Part shown: positions 34,229 through 42,237 of the stretch, piece by piece
Position numbering within the stretch: the stretch's first letter is position 1
How the letters are laid out: each line of letters starts with the position of its first letter
NCBI RefSeq assembly: GCF_000682735.1
Contig: NZ_AWFD01000038.1
Coordinates: forward strand, 62,001-126,000
Direction: 5' to 3'
From: Hyphomonas sp. CY54-11-8
GTDB lineage: Bacteria; Pseudomonadota; Alphaproteobacteria; Caulobacterales; Hyphomonadaceae
DNA: 64,000 nt
The notes under the pieces: model-generated
Database searches by the model: none
Told to the model about the DNA's origin: nothing
What the model saw: only the letters and a program-made list of their open reading frames with translations
Program-made: the position numbers and the translations under genes

Positions 34229-34774
34229 TCACACTGCAAAGAAAATCGACCACAGCATGCGTCCCGGAAGGAAAGTGAACAAACCTGCGATCACCAAGCC
34301 TCCAACAAAGGCACCGGTCATGCCTTTGGCGTGTTTGCGGAAGTTACGGCGCCGCGCGGCAGCGACCGCCATCGGCAGGGTAATGACCGTCCAGGCGGAA
34401 ATGCCATGGATGAAGCTGAAATTATGGCCGTTCAGCCCCGTGATGAAGAAAGAGCTGATCGCCGTCAGCGCCATCGCCGCCACCCAGGTATAGCCGAGCT
34501 TGCGATGCAAGCCCGACCCTTTCACCCCGCGCAGCAGCACGATGCCGACGATGAAGGCAATCACCGCGCCCAGCACGTGAAGCTTCACCACGAAGGCGGC
34601 CTCGATGAAGGGCGTGACATTGATCCGGAAGTGGACCGGCGGATTGCCGGCGGATTGGAGAATAAGCCAGCTGACGATCCCATAGGCGACAGGCGCGATT
34701 ATCAGCATGACTGTGTTACCGCTGATCCGCTTGGGCAGGCCGCTACGGCGAAACGTCTGGGCAAGATCTGACAT
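34229..34774 (-). CDS. DUF2306-like membrane protein
   Basis: A 181-residue integral membrane protein with about four to five helices. A conserved block KLHVLGAVIAFIVGIVLL followed by GLHRKLGYTWVAAM, and later a His (HGISAW) fits DUF2306-type proteins, whose function is unknown. It lies 37 bases downstream of the DUF2141 gene on the same strand and is separated from the PhoD operon. ATG 34774 with an AAAGGAAC site upstream is preferred to a non-ATG start at 34804. Confidence 0.75.
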   Translation of the reverse strand: MSDLAQTFRRSGLPKRISGNTVMLIIAPVAYGIVSWLILQSAGNPPVHFRINVTPFIEAAFVVKLHVLGAVIAFIVGIVLLRGVKGSGLHRKLGYTWVAAMALTAISSFFITGLNGHNFSFIHGISAWTVITLPMAVAAARRRNFRKHAKGMTGAFVGGLVIAGLFTFLPGRMLWSIFFAV

Positions 34775-34811
34775 GGTCGTTTGTTCCTTTGTTGGGAGTG
34801 GCACGGACGGC

Positions 34812-35231
34812 TTACTGGAGTGTGACGGTCTGAACGGCGCCGGCTTCAGTCAGCTCGAAACGCGCCTGTTTGAACTTCGGCGGGCCCATGCGGGCCGAGG
34901 CATCATTGGAAAAGCCGAAGGGCTCGCTGGGGATGCCCAACAGGCCGAGGTTCAGCTCGCCATTGTCATTGATGTCCTGGTAGATCTTGATGCCATAGGC
35001 GCCCGGCGCGAGACCACTGAAGGCCAGCTCGGTCCCCTCCTGCACCGCCAGCAGCCCGCCGGCGACGTCATCATTCGTTTGCCAGCCATCGGCATCGAAG
35101 ACAGCGACATGGAATGTGCCGGCGGCATCTTCCACACCCTCGATGCGAACCGTCAGGTCCGCAGCGGCGGCCTGTCCGACGATGCCTGCCGCAAGGCCCG
35201 CGGCGATGACGGAATTCAGAATGCGTTTCAT
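34812..35231 (-). CDS. DUF2141 secreted protein
   Basis: A 139-residue exported protein. The signal peptide (residues 1 to ~23, ending AAA before DLTV) precedes a DUF2141 domain: DLTVRIEGVEDAAGTFHVAVFDADGW, then the PGAYGIKIYQDINDNGELN block with a calcium-loop-like DINDNGE. DUF2141 proteins are small periplasmic or surface beta-sandwich proteins of unknown role. ATG 35231 is clearly the start because it places the signal peptide correctly. It is the first gene of a two-gene operon with DUF2306 and is divergent from a LytTR gene. Confidence 0.85.
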   Translation of the reverse strand: MKRILNSVIAAGLAAGIVGQAAAADLTVRIEGVEDAAGTFHVAVFDADGWQTNDDVAGGLLAVQEGTELAFSGLAPGAYGIKIYQDINDNGELNLGLLGIPSEPFGFSNDASARMGPPKFKQARFELTEAGAVQTVTLQ

Positions 35232-35356
35232 GTTTTTCTCCTCGTTTGGATGCCGGGTCCGGTCTCGCTGACCGACTGTCCGGCTTTCGATGAGGAGAGA
35301 TTGCGCAGTCCTTCCGGCCCGTGCCACGCCAACTACGCCGGGAGGCTGGAATCCTT

Positions 35357-35394
35357 CGCGAAATACGGCCAAAACGGTTCACGAAGCGCGAAAT
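35357..35394. promoter_or_regulatory. 30-bp-spaced direct repeat upstream of the LytTR gene
   Basis: CGCGAAAT occurs at 35357-35364 and again at 35387-35394, exactly 30 bases (about three helical turns) apart, ending 14 bases before the LytTR start. LytTR proteins usually bind paired direct repeats, so this may be an autoregulatory site also reading into the divergent DUF2141 gene. Confidence 0.4.
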
Positions 35395-35408
35395 GCACAG
35401 GAGCGATC

Positions 35409-36152
35409 ATGCCGGATTACCTGAAGAACCGTCTGCGGGATGCGGCGGTGATCCTTGGTATCGCGGCAATGCTCACCTTCTTCGGGGTGTACGATCAGGA
35501 CTCGCCCGTCTGGGCCCGGTTCCTGATGTGGATCGTCACCTGCACGGTCGGCGTCACCACATCGACATTCGTCATCCCGGCCGTTTTCGATCGGGAACTG
35601 GTGGGCAAGCTGGTGCCGGTTCAGGCCGCCGCCACCGCTGCGATCATTTCCGTCCCGGTGCTGGCGTCGCTCTATCTCTATATGGGCGCCTACGGGACCT
35701 GGGTACCGCTGCCGCTGCTGCCGATGCAGTATCTTTATGTCTTCGCCATTTCCCTGACGCTGACCGTGGGCGGTCTCCTGATCAGCCGGGCGAGAGCACG
35801 CGCTGACACGGGCAGCAGGCATGTCCCGGCCGATGCGGCGCAGCGTTTCCTGGGCCGTCTGCCGGTGAAGTTCCGCCACGCCGAACTCTGGGCCATCTCA
35901 TCGGAGGACCATTACCTGCGGGTCTACACGAATCTCGGGGAGGAGCTGATCCTGATGCGCCTCGCCGATGCGGTGCGGGAACTGGACGGCGCGCCCGGCG
36001 TGCAGGTGCACCGGTCCTGGTGGGTCGCGAAGGCGGGGATCAGCGATGCCCGGCGCGACAATGGCAAGCTGGTATTGGTCCTGAAAAACGGAACCGACGT
36101 GCCAGTGTCGAGGACCTATCAGACCGCCGCGAAAGACGCCGGACTCGCCTAG
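35409..36152 (+). CDS. membrane-bound LytTR transcriptional regulator
   Basis: A 247-residue protein with four predicted transmembrane helices in residues ~10-135 and a C-terminal LytTR DNA-binding domain (~150-247), marked by ELWAISSEDHYLRVYTNLGEE and VQVHRSWWVAK. Such one-component membrane regulators sense a membrane or periplasmic signal directly. The divergent DUF2141 and DUF2306 genes share its 177-base upstream gap and are the likely targets. ATG 35409 follows a GGAGCG site. The long upstream reading frame is chance. Confidence 0.85.
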   Translation: MPDYLKNRLRDAAVILGIAAMLTFFGVYDQDSPVWARFLMWIVTCTVGVTTSTFVIPAVFDRELVGKLVPVQAAATAAIISVPVLASLYLYMGAYGTWVPLPLLPMQYLYVFAISLTLTVGGLLISRARARADTGSRHVPADAAQRFLGRLPVKFRHAELWAISSEDHYLRVYTNLGEELILMRLADAVRELDGAPGVQVHRSWWVAKAGISDARRDNGKLVLVLKNGTDVPVSRTYQTAAKDAGLA

Positions 36153-36181
36153 ACGTCTCGCCCCGTCCTTGTCTCTCTGGC

Positions 36182-36457
36182 CTAATCTTTTCTGAGGGGC
36201 GGGCGGACATTGCCCATGCCCTTCACCTTGTTGCAGCGCGCATGCGCCAGCTGAAGGTTTTCGGCCGAATCCGGCCCGCCGCGGGCGACGGCGATGATAT
36301 GGTCATAGGTCGGCCGCTGGTGTTTCCAGACCGTCGAATGGGCGACGTCGAACCGATTGGACGGCATCGACTCCCCGCACAGCGCGCAGCGCCCGTCCTG
36401 GGCTTCCCACAAGGCCTTGAACAGGGGTGTCTCGGTCGGGGCGTAAGGCTGGCTCAT
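36182..36457 (-). CDS. small HNH endonuclease-family protein
   Basis: A 91-residue HNH protein. Zinc-knuckle CALCGE and a matching His/Cys pair in [11 protein letters not shown] flank the HNH core [11 protein letters not shown], where Asp-His are the catalytic pair and the Asn in SAENLQLAH completes the motif. Possible roles range from a defence or mobile-element nuclease to a stress-related nicking enzyme. Its ATG overlaps the folD stop codon (ATGA), so unlike a selfish element it sits at the end of a housekeeping operon. Confidence 0.8.
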   Translation of the reverse strand: MSQPYAPTETPLFKALWEAQDGRCALCGESMPSNRFDVAHSTVWKHQRPTYDHIIAVARGGPDSAENLQLAHARCNKVKGMGNVRPPLRKD

Positions 36458-37341
36458 CCGACGACCGGCACCGGCAGACCCCGGCGTGCGCAGGCGGCCT
36501 GCAGCGTGTTCACCAGCAGGCAGGCCCGCGTCATCAGGCCCACGCCGCCGGGCACCGGCGTGATGTAACCGGCGACTTCGGCGCAGCTGTCATAGTCCGC
36601 ATCGCCGACGAGGCGGGTCTTGCCCTCCCCCTTTTCCGGGGCGTCGATCCGGTTGATGCCGACATCGATCACCATGGCGCCGGGCTTCAGCCAGTCGCCT
36701 TTGACCATTTGCGGCCGGCCCACGGCGGGCACCAGAATGTCGGCCTCGCGGCAGACGGCAGCCAGGTCCTTCGTGCGCGAATGGGCGATGGTGACGGTGC
36801 AGTTCTCAGCCAGGAACAGCAGCGCCGCAGGCTTGCCGACCAGAATCGAGCGGCCGATCACCACGACATGTTTGCCGGACAGGTTGTCGCCAAGCGCGCG
36901 CTTCGCCATGATGACACAGCCAGACGGCGTGCACGAGCGCAGGCCCGGCTTGCCGAGCGACAGGCGCCCGGCGGAGACTTCGGTCAGGCCGTCGACATCC
37001 TTGGACGGGTCGATCCGCTCGATCGCCGCGTCTGCATCGAGCCCCTTCGGCAGCGGCAGCTGAAGCAGGATCCCGTCGACGGAATCATCCGCGTTGAGGC
37101 CGGCGATCAGGTCCTCGACCTCCGTCTGGGACGCTGTGGCCGGCAGGCGGTGATGGACGGAGACCATGCCGGCCTCCTCGGTATCCTTCAGCTTGCCGCG
37201 GACATAGACTTCGCTGGCCGGGTCTTCGCCGACCAGGATCACCGCGAGACACGGCTTCACCGGCAGCTTCGCCACTTCGGCAGCCACCTTTGCGCGCACA
37301 TCGGCGGCGACGTCTTTCCCACTGATCCGGATGGCGGTCAT
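36454..37341 (-). CDS. folD: methylenetetrahydrofolate dehydrogenase/cyclohydrolase FolD
   Basis: A 295-residue bifunctional one-carbon enzyme. Catalytic residues occur in [14 protein letters not shown], the [28 protein letters not shown] signature is split around residues 95-122, and NADP binding is by [16 protein letters not shown]. One oddity is the signature PGGVGPMT, which here is PGGVGLMT: the conserved Pro is Leu, a single-base change (CCG to CTG). The gene is in an operon yggT, DUF167, folD, HNH with ATGA overlaps at both ends. Confidence 0.94.
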   Translation of the reverse strand: MTAIRISGKDVAADVRAKVAAEVAKLPVKPCLAVILVGEDPASEVYVRGKLKDTEEAGMVSVHHRLPATASQTEVEDLIAGLNADDSVDGILLQLPLPKGLDADAAIERIDPSKDVDGLTEVSAGRLSLGKPGLRSCTPSGCVIMAKRALGDNLSGKHVVVIGRSILVGKPAALLFLAENCTVTIAHSRTKDLAAVCREADILVPAVGRPQMVKGDWLKPGAMVIDVGINRIDAPEKGEGKTRLVGDADYDSCAEVAGYITPVPGGVGLMTRACLLVNTLQAACARRGLPVPVVG

Positions 37342-37619
37342 GTCTCATCCCCGCTTAAGCGAGCCGCAAGCTCCGGCGGCCCATCGATTTCGAGGCCTTT
37401 TAGCCGAGTCTTGCCGCCTGTCACGACTCTGACCGCAGACTTGGGCACGCCAAGCCACTTGGCGACCAATTTCTGGACAGCGCTATTCGCCTTGCCGTCC
37501 TCTGGCACCGCGCGCACTCTGACTTTCAGGAATTTCCGCCCGGCATCATCTTGCCCCCAGTCCTCGATCCGGTCGGCCGAGGCCTTGGGCTGGACGCGGA
37601 CGGTGAGGCGATGCTGCAA
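37338..37619 (-). CDS. yggU: DUF167 (YggU) family protein
   Basis: A 93-residue DUF167 protein: [13 protein letters not shown] at the start, a [19 protein letters not shown] core and [10 protein letters not shown] near the end match the YggU family, which is widely conserved but lacks a known activity. No ATG is available near the expected N-terminus; TTG 37619 preceded by GAGGCCGGG is the likely start. It begins 7 bases after the yggT stop and overlaps folD, a conserved order in alphaproteobacteria. Confidence 0.85.
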   Translation of the reverse strand: MQHRLTVRVQPKASADRIEDWGQDDAGRKFLKVRVRAVPEDGKANSAVQKLVAKWLGVPKSAVRVVTGGKTRLKGLEIDGPPELAARLSGDET

Positions 37620-37626
37620 CCCGGCC

Positions 37627-37947
37627 TCAGTATCCGAGGGATGGCCGGAACATGCCGATGATCACCGGCAGCAGCCAGTCGCGCGTGAACAGGATGCCAA
37701 GCGCGAGCAGGAAGACCGACAGGTCCAGCTGGCCGAGCGGCGGCACATAGCGCTGGATCGGGCGCAGCAGCGGCAGCATCACACTGTCCAGCACGTACTG
37801 GATCTGCCGCACGGTCGGGTTCCGCATCGACAGCACGCCGCCGACGACCAGCCAGCTCATGATCACATAGGCGAAGATCAGGAACAGCAGCAGCGTCAGG
37901 ATCGGGTTCAGGAAGTACGAGTAGATCGCCACAAGAAGGGAATGCAT
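37627..37947 (-). CDS. yggT: YggT family membrane protein
   Basis: A 106-residue membrane protein with a YggT domain: hydrophobic segments near residues 5-32 and 68-90 flank a loop with NPTVRQIQYVLDSVMLPLLRPIQRYVP, the family signature. YggT proteins are linked to osmotic tolerance and, in some bacteria, to cell-division-related localisation, but the mechanism is unknown. It leads the yggU-folD-HNH operon. A 12-bp tandem repeat lies immediately upstream of its start. Confidence 0.9.
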   Translation of the reverse strand: MHSLLVAIYSYFLNPILTLLLFLIFAYVIMSWLVVGGVLSMRNPTVRQIQYVLDSVMLPLLRPIQRYVPPLGQLDLSVFLLALGILFTRDWLLPVIIGMFRPSLGY

Positions 37948-37961
37948 GCGCGGGGGTCCGT

Positions 37962-37990
37962 GGTTTCAGCCGGGGTTTCAGCCAGGGTTT
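37962..37990. repeat. 12-bp tandem repeat, 2.4 copies
   Basis: GGTTTCAGCCGG, GGTTTCAGCCAG and a partial GGTTT follow each other without gap, 15-43 bases upstream of yggT. It may be simple slippage; it would also give the yggT leader a repeated segment. Confidence 0.7.
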
Positions 37991-38135
37991 GTTCGTCCTT
38001 AAACTGGTGTGCCCCACCCCGGCAAGCCAGCTCCCTGTCGCAGGGAAATGGTTTGGCAAGCTGCGCGGAGCGTTCTAGCGTTGCCCGGTTGGGGTGCGGT
38101 TCAAAGGGAGGCAGTGGCAGCGGGTGACGGAAAGC

Positions 38136-39377
38136 ATGGACTCCGATACCCCCCTGTTGCCGCTGACCCGGTTCCAGAAAATGATGATTGCGCTGGGCAC
38201 CGTGTCGATGGGCGCGGGCATGACGATCAATTTCGTGGTCGTCGCCCCCCTCGCCCGCGAGGCCGGCCTCACCGAAATCGAGATCGCGGGCATCCTGACC
38301 TTTTCATCGGTCCTCTACACGATCTTCACGCCCATCTGGGGCCGCATCGCCGACCGGGTCGGACGCAAGCGCGTCATGATCTTCTCGCTGACGGCCATGG
38401 GGCTCGCCAACATGGCCTTCCTTTTTGCGCTGAGCGCAGCGCTGGCGGGGCTCGTCACAGGCATCGCCGCCTTCCTGCTGCTCGCCTTTGTGCGCACCCT
38501 GTTCGGCTTTCTCGCCCCCGGTCTGCAGCCTGCGGCAATGGCGGCCATGACCGATGCCACCACGCCCGCGACCCGCGCGGGTGGCCTGGGCATGCTGGGC
38601 GCCGCGATGAGCCTCGGCTCAATCCTCGGCCCGGCAGGCGCCGCGGTCCTCGCCCGGATCGGGGCGCTGGCCCCGCTCTGGGGCACGATCGTTTTCAACC
38701 TCGCCGTCGCGGTCCTCATCGCGGTGGCGCTGCCGCCAACCCGGCCCCTGCCGCACCATCACAAGCGCCCGCCGCCGCTGTCGATGCGCGATCCGCGTGT
38801 TTTCCCGCACCTCGCCTTCCTGTTCGTCTATTTCGTCGCCGTCGGCATGATCCAGCAGACCATCGGCTGGTTCATCGCAGACCGGTACGAGTTTACCGAC
38901 ACCGCCGCACAGACCGCCAAACAGGCCGTCGTGCTCTATACAGGCCTCACCATGGCCTGCACCTCGGTCGCCATCATCATCGTGCAGTTCGGCTATGTCT
39001 CCCGGCGCAGCCCGGACCCGCGCCGCATCCTGCCGATCGGCCTTGGCCTGCTGGCTGTTGGTTATCTTTCCGCTGACCTGTTCCATCCCTTCTGGATGGT
39101 GATGGTCAGCTTCGTGATCGTCGGCATCGGCGCGGCGCTGGCCGTGCCGTCAGCCAATGCGCTGGGCAGTCTGTCCGTGGGCCGATCCGAACAGGCGGGC
39201 GCGGCGGCCTTGCTCGCCTCCGCCCCGCCAGCCGGATTTGTCGTCGGCCCCCTGCTCGGATCGGTCCTCTACATGACCAACCCCAGCTTGCCCTTCATGG
39301 CGTCCGCTGCCGTGTTCTGTATACTGAGCGCCTATGCCCTGCTGGTCACCGGCAAGCAGCCGCTCGGCTCAGGCTGA
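38136..39377 (+). CDS. MFS transporter (DHA1/TetA-like)
   Basis: A 413-residue permease with about twelve helices. Motif A GRIADRVGRKRVM between helices 2 and 3 and the MGLANMAFLFA helix place it in the drug:H+ antiporter-1 group; LGMLGAAMSLGSILGPAGA is motif C of exporters, so efflux is likelier than uptake. The substrate is unknown. ATG 38136 is chosen; GTG 38124, four codons upstream, is also possible. Its end overlaps the convergent VOC gene by 9 bases. Confidence 0.85.
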   Translation: MDSDTPLLPLTRFQKMMIALGTVSMGAGMTINFVVVAPLAREAGLTEIEIAGILTFSSVLYTIFTPIWGRIADRVGRKRVMIFSLTAMGLANMAFLFALSAALAGLVTGIAAFLLLAFVRTLFGFLAPGLQPAAMAAMTDATTPATRAGGLGMLGAAMSLGSILGPAGAAVLARIGALAPLWGTIVFNLAVAVLIAVALPPTRPLPHHHKRPPPLSMRDPRVFPHLAFLFVYFVAVGMIQQTIGWFIADRYEFTDTAAQTAKQAVVLYTGLTMACTSVAIIIVQFGYVSRRSPDPRRILPIGLGLLAVGYLSADLFHPFWMVMVSFVIVGIGAALAVPSANALGSLSVGRSEQAGAAALLASAPPAGFVVGPLLGSVLYMTNPSLPFMASAAVFCILSAYALLVTGKQPLGSG

Positions 39378-39746
39378 CATGCTGGAATAGTAGACGTTCA
39401 GCTTGTTGCCATCGAGATCACGGAAATAGCCGGCATAGAAAGTCTCAAACCGCTGGCCCGGGGCGCCTTCATCACTCGCGCCATTGGCCATGGCGATCTC
39501 GTAGATCCGGTCGACCTGTTCCTTACTGGCCGCTTCAATCGCCACCATCGTGCCGTTGCCAACCGAGGCCGGGTCCTGATCCCATGGATAGGTCAGGCTG
39601 AAATCGGCCTTGCTGCCCGGCTTGCCCCAGACGATCAGCTGCTTGTCTTCCATCAGCCGCTTGGCGCCCAGTTCCTCCGCGATGGCATCATAGAACTTCG
39701 CGCCGCGCGCGAGGTCTTTCGTGCCGAGCATTACATATCCGATCAT
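39369..39746 (-). CDS. VOC family protein (glyoxalase-like)
   Basis: A 125-residue vicinal-oxygen-chelate fold protein. It opens MIGYVMLGTKDLARGAKFYDAIAEELGA, typical of small glyoxalase/dioxygenase-superfamily proteins, with GTMVAIEAASKEQVDRIY and the ending GYFRDLDGNKLNVYY. A metal-binding pattern is incomplete by eye, so it may bind antibiotics or another small molecule without metal catalysis. It is monocistronic and convergent with the MFS gene. Confidence 0.85.
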   Translation of the reverse strand: MIGYVMLGTKDLARGAKFYDAIAEELGAKRLMEDKQLIVWGKPGSKADFSLTYPWDQDPASVGNGTMVAIEAASKEQVDRIYEIAMANGASDEGAPGQRFETFYAGYFRDLDGNKLNVYYSSMSA

Positions 39747-39887
39747 GAGTCAGCCTCCTTGTTTGAGTGCCGGAACATAACGGGAACAATTTTTTCGGCA
39801 AGCGCAAAAAAACGTGAAGCGGCTATTTCGGAACCTGCGAAGGTTTCACGGATTGATTCATGTGAAGCAACCCGAAAGGAAACCGCC

Positions 39888-40130
39888 ATGACCAATCGGA
39901 CAGCCATCTCCCTACTGATTTACGGGATGGTGCAGGGCGTCCTGTTCGGCGCAGGTATCCTGGCCGTTGTCTACATTCCGGTCCTGAAAGCCCATGCAGC
40001 CCTGTCCATTCCAATCGTCATCGCCGCCAGCATCGCGGCGGCCATTCCCCTGTCGTGGAAGATCGCGCCGCTGATGCGCGCACGCCACCAGCGGCGCATG
40101 GCGCGCCACCGGGAGCCTGCGGGCACCTGA
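39888..40130 (+). CDS. small two-helix membrane protein
   Basis: An 80-residue protein with two hydrophobic segments (~8-30 and ~37-57) separated by KAHAALS, and a basic Arg/His-rich tail (ARHQRRMARHRE), predicting both ends in the cytoplasm. It is of unknown function, though small two-TM proteins with such tails are common. An AAAGGAAACC ribosome-binding site precedes ATG 39888. It stands alone, between the divergent VOC gene and a convergent SDR gene. Confidence 0.7.
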   Translation: MTNRTAISLLIYGMVQGVLFGAGILAVVYIPVLKAHAALSIPIVIAASIAAAIPLSWKIAPLMRARHQRRMARHREPAGT

Positions 40131-40134
40131 CGCG

Positions 40135-40908
40135 TTACATAGCCGAGATGCCGCCATCCACCTTCAGCTCGATGCCGGTGACGAGCTTCGACTCGTCCGA
40201 GGCGAGATAGAGCACGGCATAGGCAATGTCGTCCGGCTCGCCGACCTTGCCGAGCGGGATCTGGCGGCCGAGCTTCGCGAGGGCTTCTTCCTCGCCGAAC
40301 ATTTCCTTGGTGCGGTCCAGGATCGGCGTGTTGATGAAGACCGGGTGCACCGAATTGCAGCGGATCTGGCCGCCGGTCTTGGCACAGTGCAGCGCGATCG
40401 ATTTCGAAATGTGCCGCACCGCCGCCTTGGCCGTGTTGTAGGAGACATAGTTCCCGCTGGCGATGATGCCCGCGATGGACGAGATGTTGACGATCGAGCC
40501 GAGGCCGTGATCGCGCATCAGCGGGATCGCATATTTGCAGCCAAGGAAGATCGAATCCACGTCCACGGTCTGGACGTGCTTGAAAGTCTCATAATTCTCG
40601 TCCTCGACGGAGCCGAGCGAGCCGATACCGGCATTGTTGACAAGCACATTCAGGCCGCCCATCGCGTCATGGGCGGATTTCAGCACTTCCTGCCAGCGGT
40701 CGCCATCGGTCACGTCGTGCTGCCAGGCGAAGGCCGTGCCAGCGCCATGGGCTTCGTTGATGGAGGCGGCGACGGCCTCGGCGCCAGCGCCATTGATATC
40801 GGTCACAGTGACCTTGGCGCCTTCGCGCGCGAACATGCGGGCGGTCGCTTCGCCCAGCCCCTGCGCGCCGCCGGTGATGAACGCCATTTTGCCTGAAACC
40901 CGTCCCAT
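40135..40908 (-). CDS. SDR family oxidoreductase
   Basis: A 257-residue short-chain dehydrogenase. Cofactor motif TGGAQGLGEA with Asp at the end of beta-2 (TVTDING) suggests NAD(H); NNAG is followed by the catalytic Ser in NISSIAG and YNTAK (Tyr-x-x-x-Lys). The sequence, including the ADLFGEEEALAKLGRQIPLGKVGEP type ending, resembles cyclopentanol/3-alpha-hydroxysteroid dehydrogenases, but the substrate cannot be fixed. ATG 40908 has AGGAGG upstream; a TTG at 40932 is less likely. It lies 86 bases downstream of the PhyR-like gene. Confidence 0.88.
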   Translation of the reverse strand: MGRVSGKMAFITGGAQGLGEATARMFAREGAKVTVTDINGAGAEAVAASINEAHGAGTAFAWQHDVTDGDRWQEVLKSAHDAMGGLNVLVNNAGIGSLGSVEDENYETFKHVQTVDVDSIFLGCKYAIPLMRDHGLGSIVNISSIAGIIASGNYVSYNTAKAAVRHISKSIALHCAKTGGQIRCNSVHPVFINTPILDRTKEMFGEEEALAKLGRQIPLGKVGEPDDIAYAVLYLASDESKLVTGIELKVDGGISAM

Positions 40909-40994
40909 GCCGGTATCCTCCTGTTTTTTCAATGGCTGCAGCTAACAGGTCGCGGGCGGCCCCGCCAAGATGCTCTTTAGGGAAAGCTGTAGGC

Positions 40995-41726
40995 TCAGTC
41001 GGAAAAAAGCAGCGCGCGGATCAGCATGCTGCTGAACAAAGTCTGGTCTGACAGCGAGTCCTTCGGCAGGGTCCAGTGCCGCAGGCTCAGCCGGTCCTCG
41101 CTGGCTCCATCATCGGCCAGGATCACCGGGCCTGCATAGCCGCCGCAAAGCACCAACGCCTGCTGCAGGCTCGCGCCCTCATGCGCAACCACGACCAGGC
41201 TTGCCGGCGGCAGCGTGGCGGGATCATGTTTCCCATCCGCCGCGATCCTCCAGCGCAGGCTGTGGCCGACAGACAGCAGCGATGTCTCGATCACGCCGCA
41301 AACGCGATCATCGCCGCCGATCAGGCCGAGCCGGGTCGGAAACCGGTCTGCATAGACCAGGCGGGCCCGCGCCAGAATCGCCTTCACCTCACCCCGGCTG
41401 AGACCGGTGATCTGCGCCGCTTCGCGGGCGCTGAAGCGCTCGACAACGCAAAGCAGGATGACCCGCCGCTGCAGCGGGCTCAGCGACTGCCAGCGCCCGA
41501 GTTCGGCGAACAGGGAGTCGGTGGCGGGCGGCGACTTCTGCAGCGTCGCGTCGAGTTTCTGGAACAGCGCGATGAGGTTTTCGGTTTCCGCAGTCGACAC
41601 ATCCGTCAGCACATGGGACAGCGCCTTGGACACGACCCCGTCGCCCAGCCCCTCGCTGCCGCAAGAGAAGGCTGCATACCGGCGAAGGCGGTCCAGATTG
41701 GTTTCGTAAGCCTGTGCCCAAATCAT
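40995..41726 (-). CDS. PhyR-like protein with sigma-like domain and degenerate receiver
   Basis: A 243-residue protein with PhyR architecture. The N-terminal sigma-like part (LDRLRRYAAFSCGSEGLGD at ~11-29; region-4-like LSPLQRRVILLCVVERFSAREAAQITGLSRGEV at ~82-114, split here for reading) is followed by a receiver-like C-terminal half (~132-243). PhyR mimics a sigma factor to titrate NepR when phosphorylated. Here the receiver beta-3 reads SLVVVAHEGA instead of ending in Asp, and beta-1 is LIGGDD instead of IIEDE, so phosphorylation at the usual site looks impossible. No nepR or ecfG is beside it. Confidence 0.75.
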   Translation of the reverse strand: MIWAQAYETNLDRLRRYAAFSCGSEGLGDGVVSKALSHVLTDVSTAETENLIALFQKLDATLQKSPPATDSLFAELGRWQSLSPLQRRVILLCVVERFSAREAAQITGLSRGEVKAILARARLVYADRFPTRLGLIGGDDRVCGVIETSLLSVGHSLRWRIAADGKHDPATLPPASLVVVAHEGASLQQALVLCGGYAGPVILADDGASEDRLSLRHWTLPKDSLSDQTLFSSMLIRALLFSD

Positions 41727-41807
41727 ACTTAACTCTAACGGGCAGATCTGCTCCCGTATGCCCCCTGACCAAGGGACATTTATCGTAACTCTTATTCCTC
41801 AAGAGAA

Positions 41808-41816
41808 ATTATAGCA
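41808..41816 (-). promoter_or_regulatory. extended -10 promoter of the PhyR-like gene
   Basis: On the minus strand TGC-TATAAT forms a consensus extended -10 element, about 82 bases before the PhyR-like ATG, in an AT-rich stretch of a gap that is otherwise GC-poor. The -35 is weak (TATCAA at 17 bases), which fits an extended -10 promoter. The rest of the 214-base gap holds a bulged hairpin (41869-41897) beyond the PCD gene. Confidence 0.5.
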
Positions 41817-41940
41817 CAAATATGCAATTTTTGATAGTAAACCCACCTTCACCTTGACGGGAAGCTGCTGCCGCGGCGCGAATCGCCCCGCGTGGCAACA
41901 GCGGCCGAAAAATATGAAAATTTGTTAGGTCGCGATAAGA

Positions 41941-42237
41941 CTAGCGGAAACGCGCCGCCAGCGCGTCCATATAGCCGGCAAGTTCCAGGTCGCGCGTCGT
42001 TACGCCGTCGGCGTCATGCGTCGTCAGCACGACTTCAACCTTGTTGTAGACATTGAACCATTCCGGATGGTGATCCATCTGCTCGGCCTTCAGGGCGGTA
42101 GCTGTCATGAAGGCGAAGGCCTGCTTGAAATCGTCGAAGCGGAACGTCTTGGTGATCTCGTCACGCTCGCCCTCCCCTTTCGTCCAGCCCTTGAGCGCCA
42201 CCAGGGCCGCGTCGGCACCGATCGTCTTCGTCATCAT
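41941..42237 (-). CDS. phhB: pterin-4a-carbinolamine dehydratase
   Basis: A 98-residue PCD/DCoH protein that dehydrates 4a-hydroxytetrahydrobiopterin to the quinonoid form. The family motif [20 protein letters not shown] with its three catalytic His residues is present, along with the ending [10 protein letters not shown]. In bacteria it may serve a phenylalanine hydroxylase or molybdopterin metabolism; neither is nearby. The gene directly abuts the lipoprotein gene upstream (TAGATG), so it is translated with it. Confidence 0.93.
   Translation of the reverse strand: MMTKTIGADAALVALKGWTKGEGERDEITKTFRFDDFKQAFAFMTATALKAEQMDHHPEWFNVYNKVEVVLTTHDADGVTTRDLELAGYMDALAARFR

Noticed and set aside
34707-35408. 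Long N-terminal extension of the LytTR frame
   Set aside because: The extension runs antisense through the DUF2141 gene, whose signal peptide and domain are clear; the membrane-LytTR protein is complete from 35409.
36427-38127. 566-codon open frame across folD, yggU and yggT
   Set aside because: It is antisense to three recognised genes and has no conserved motif.
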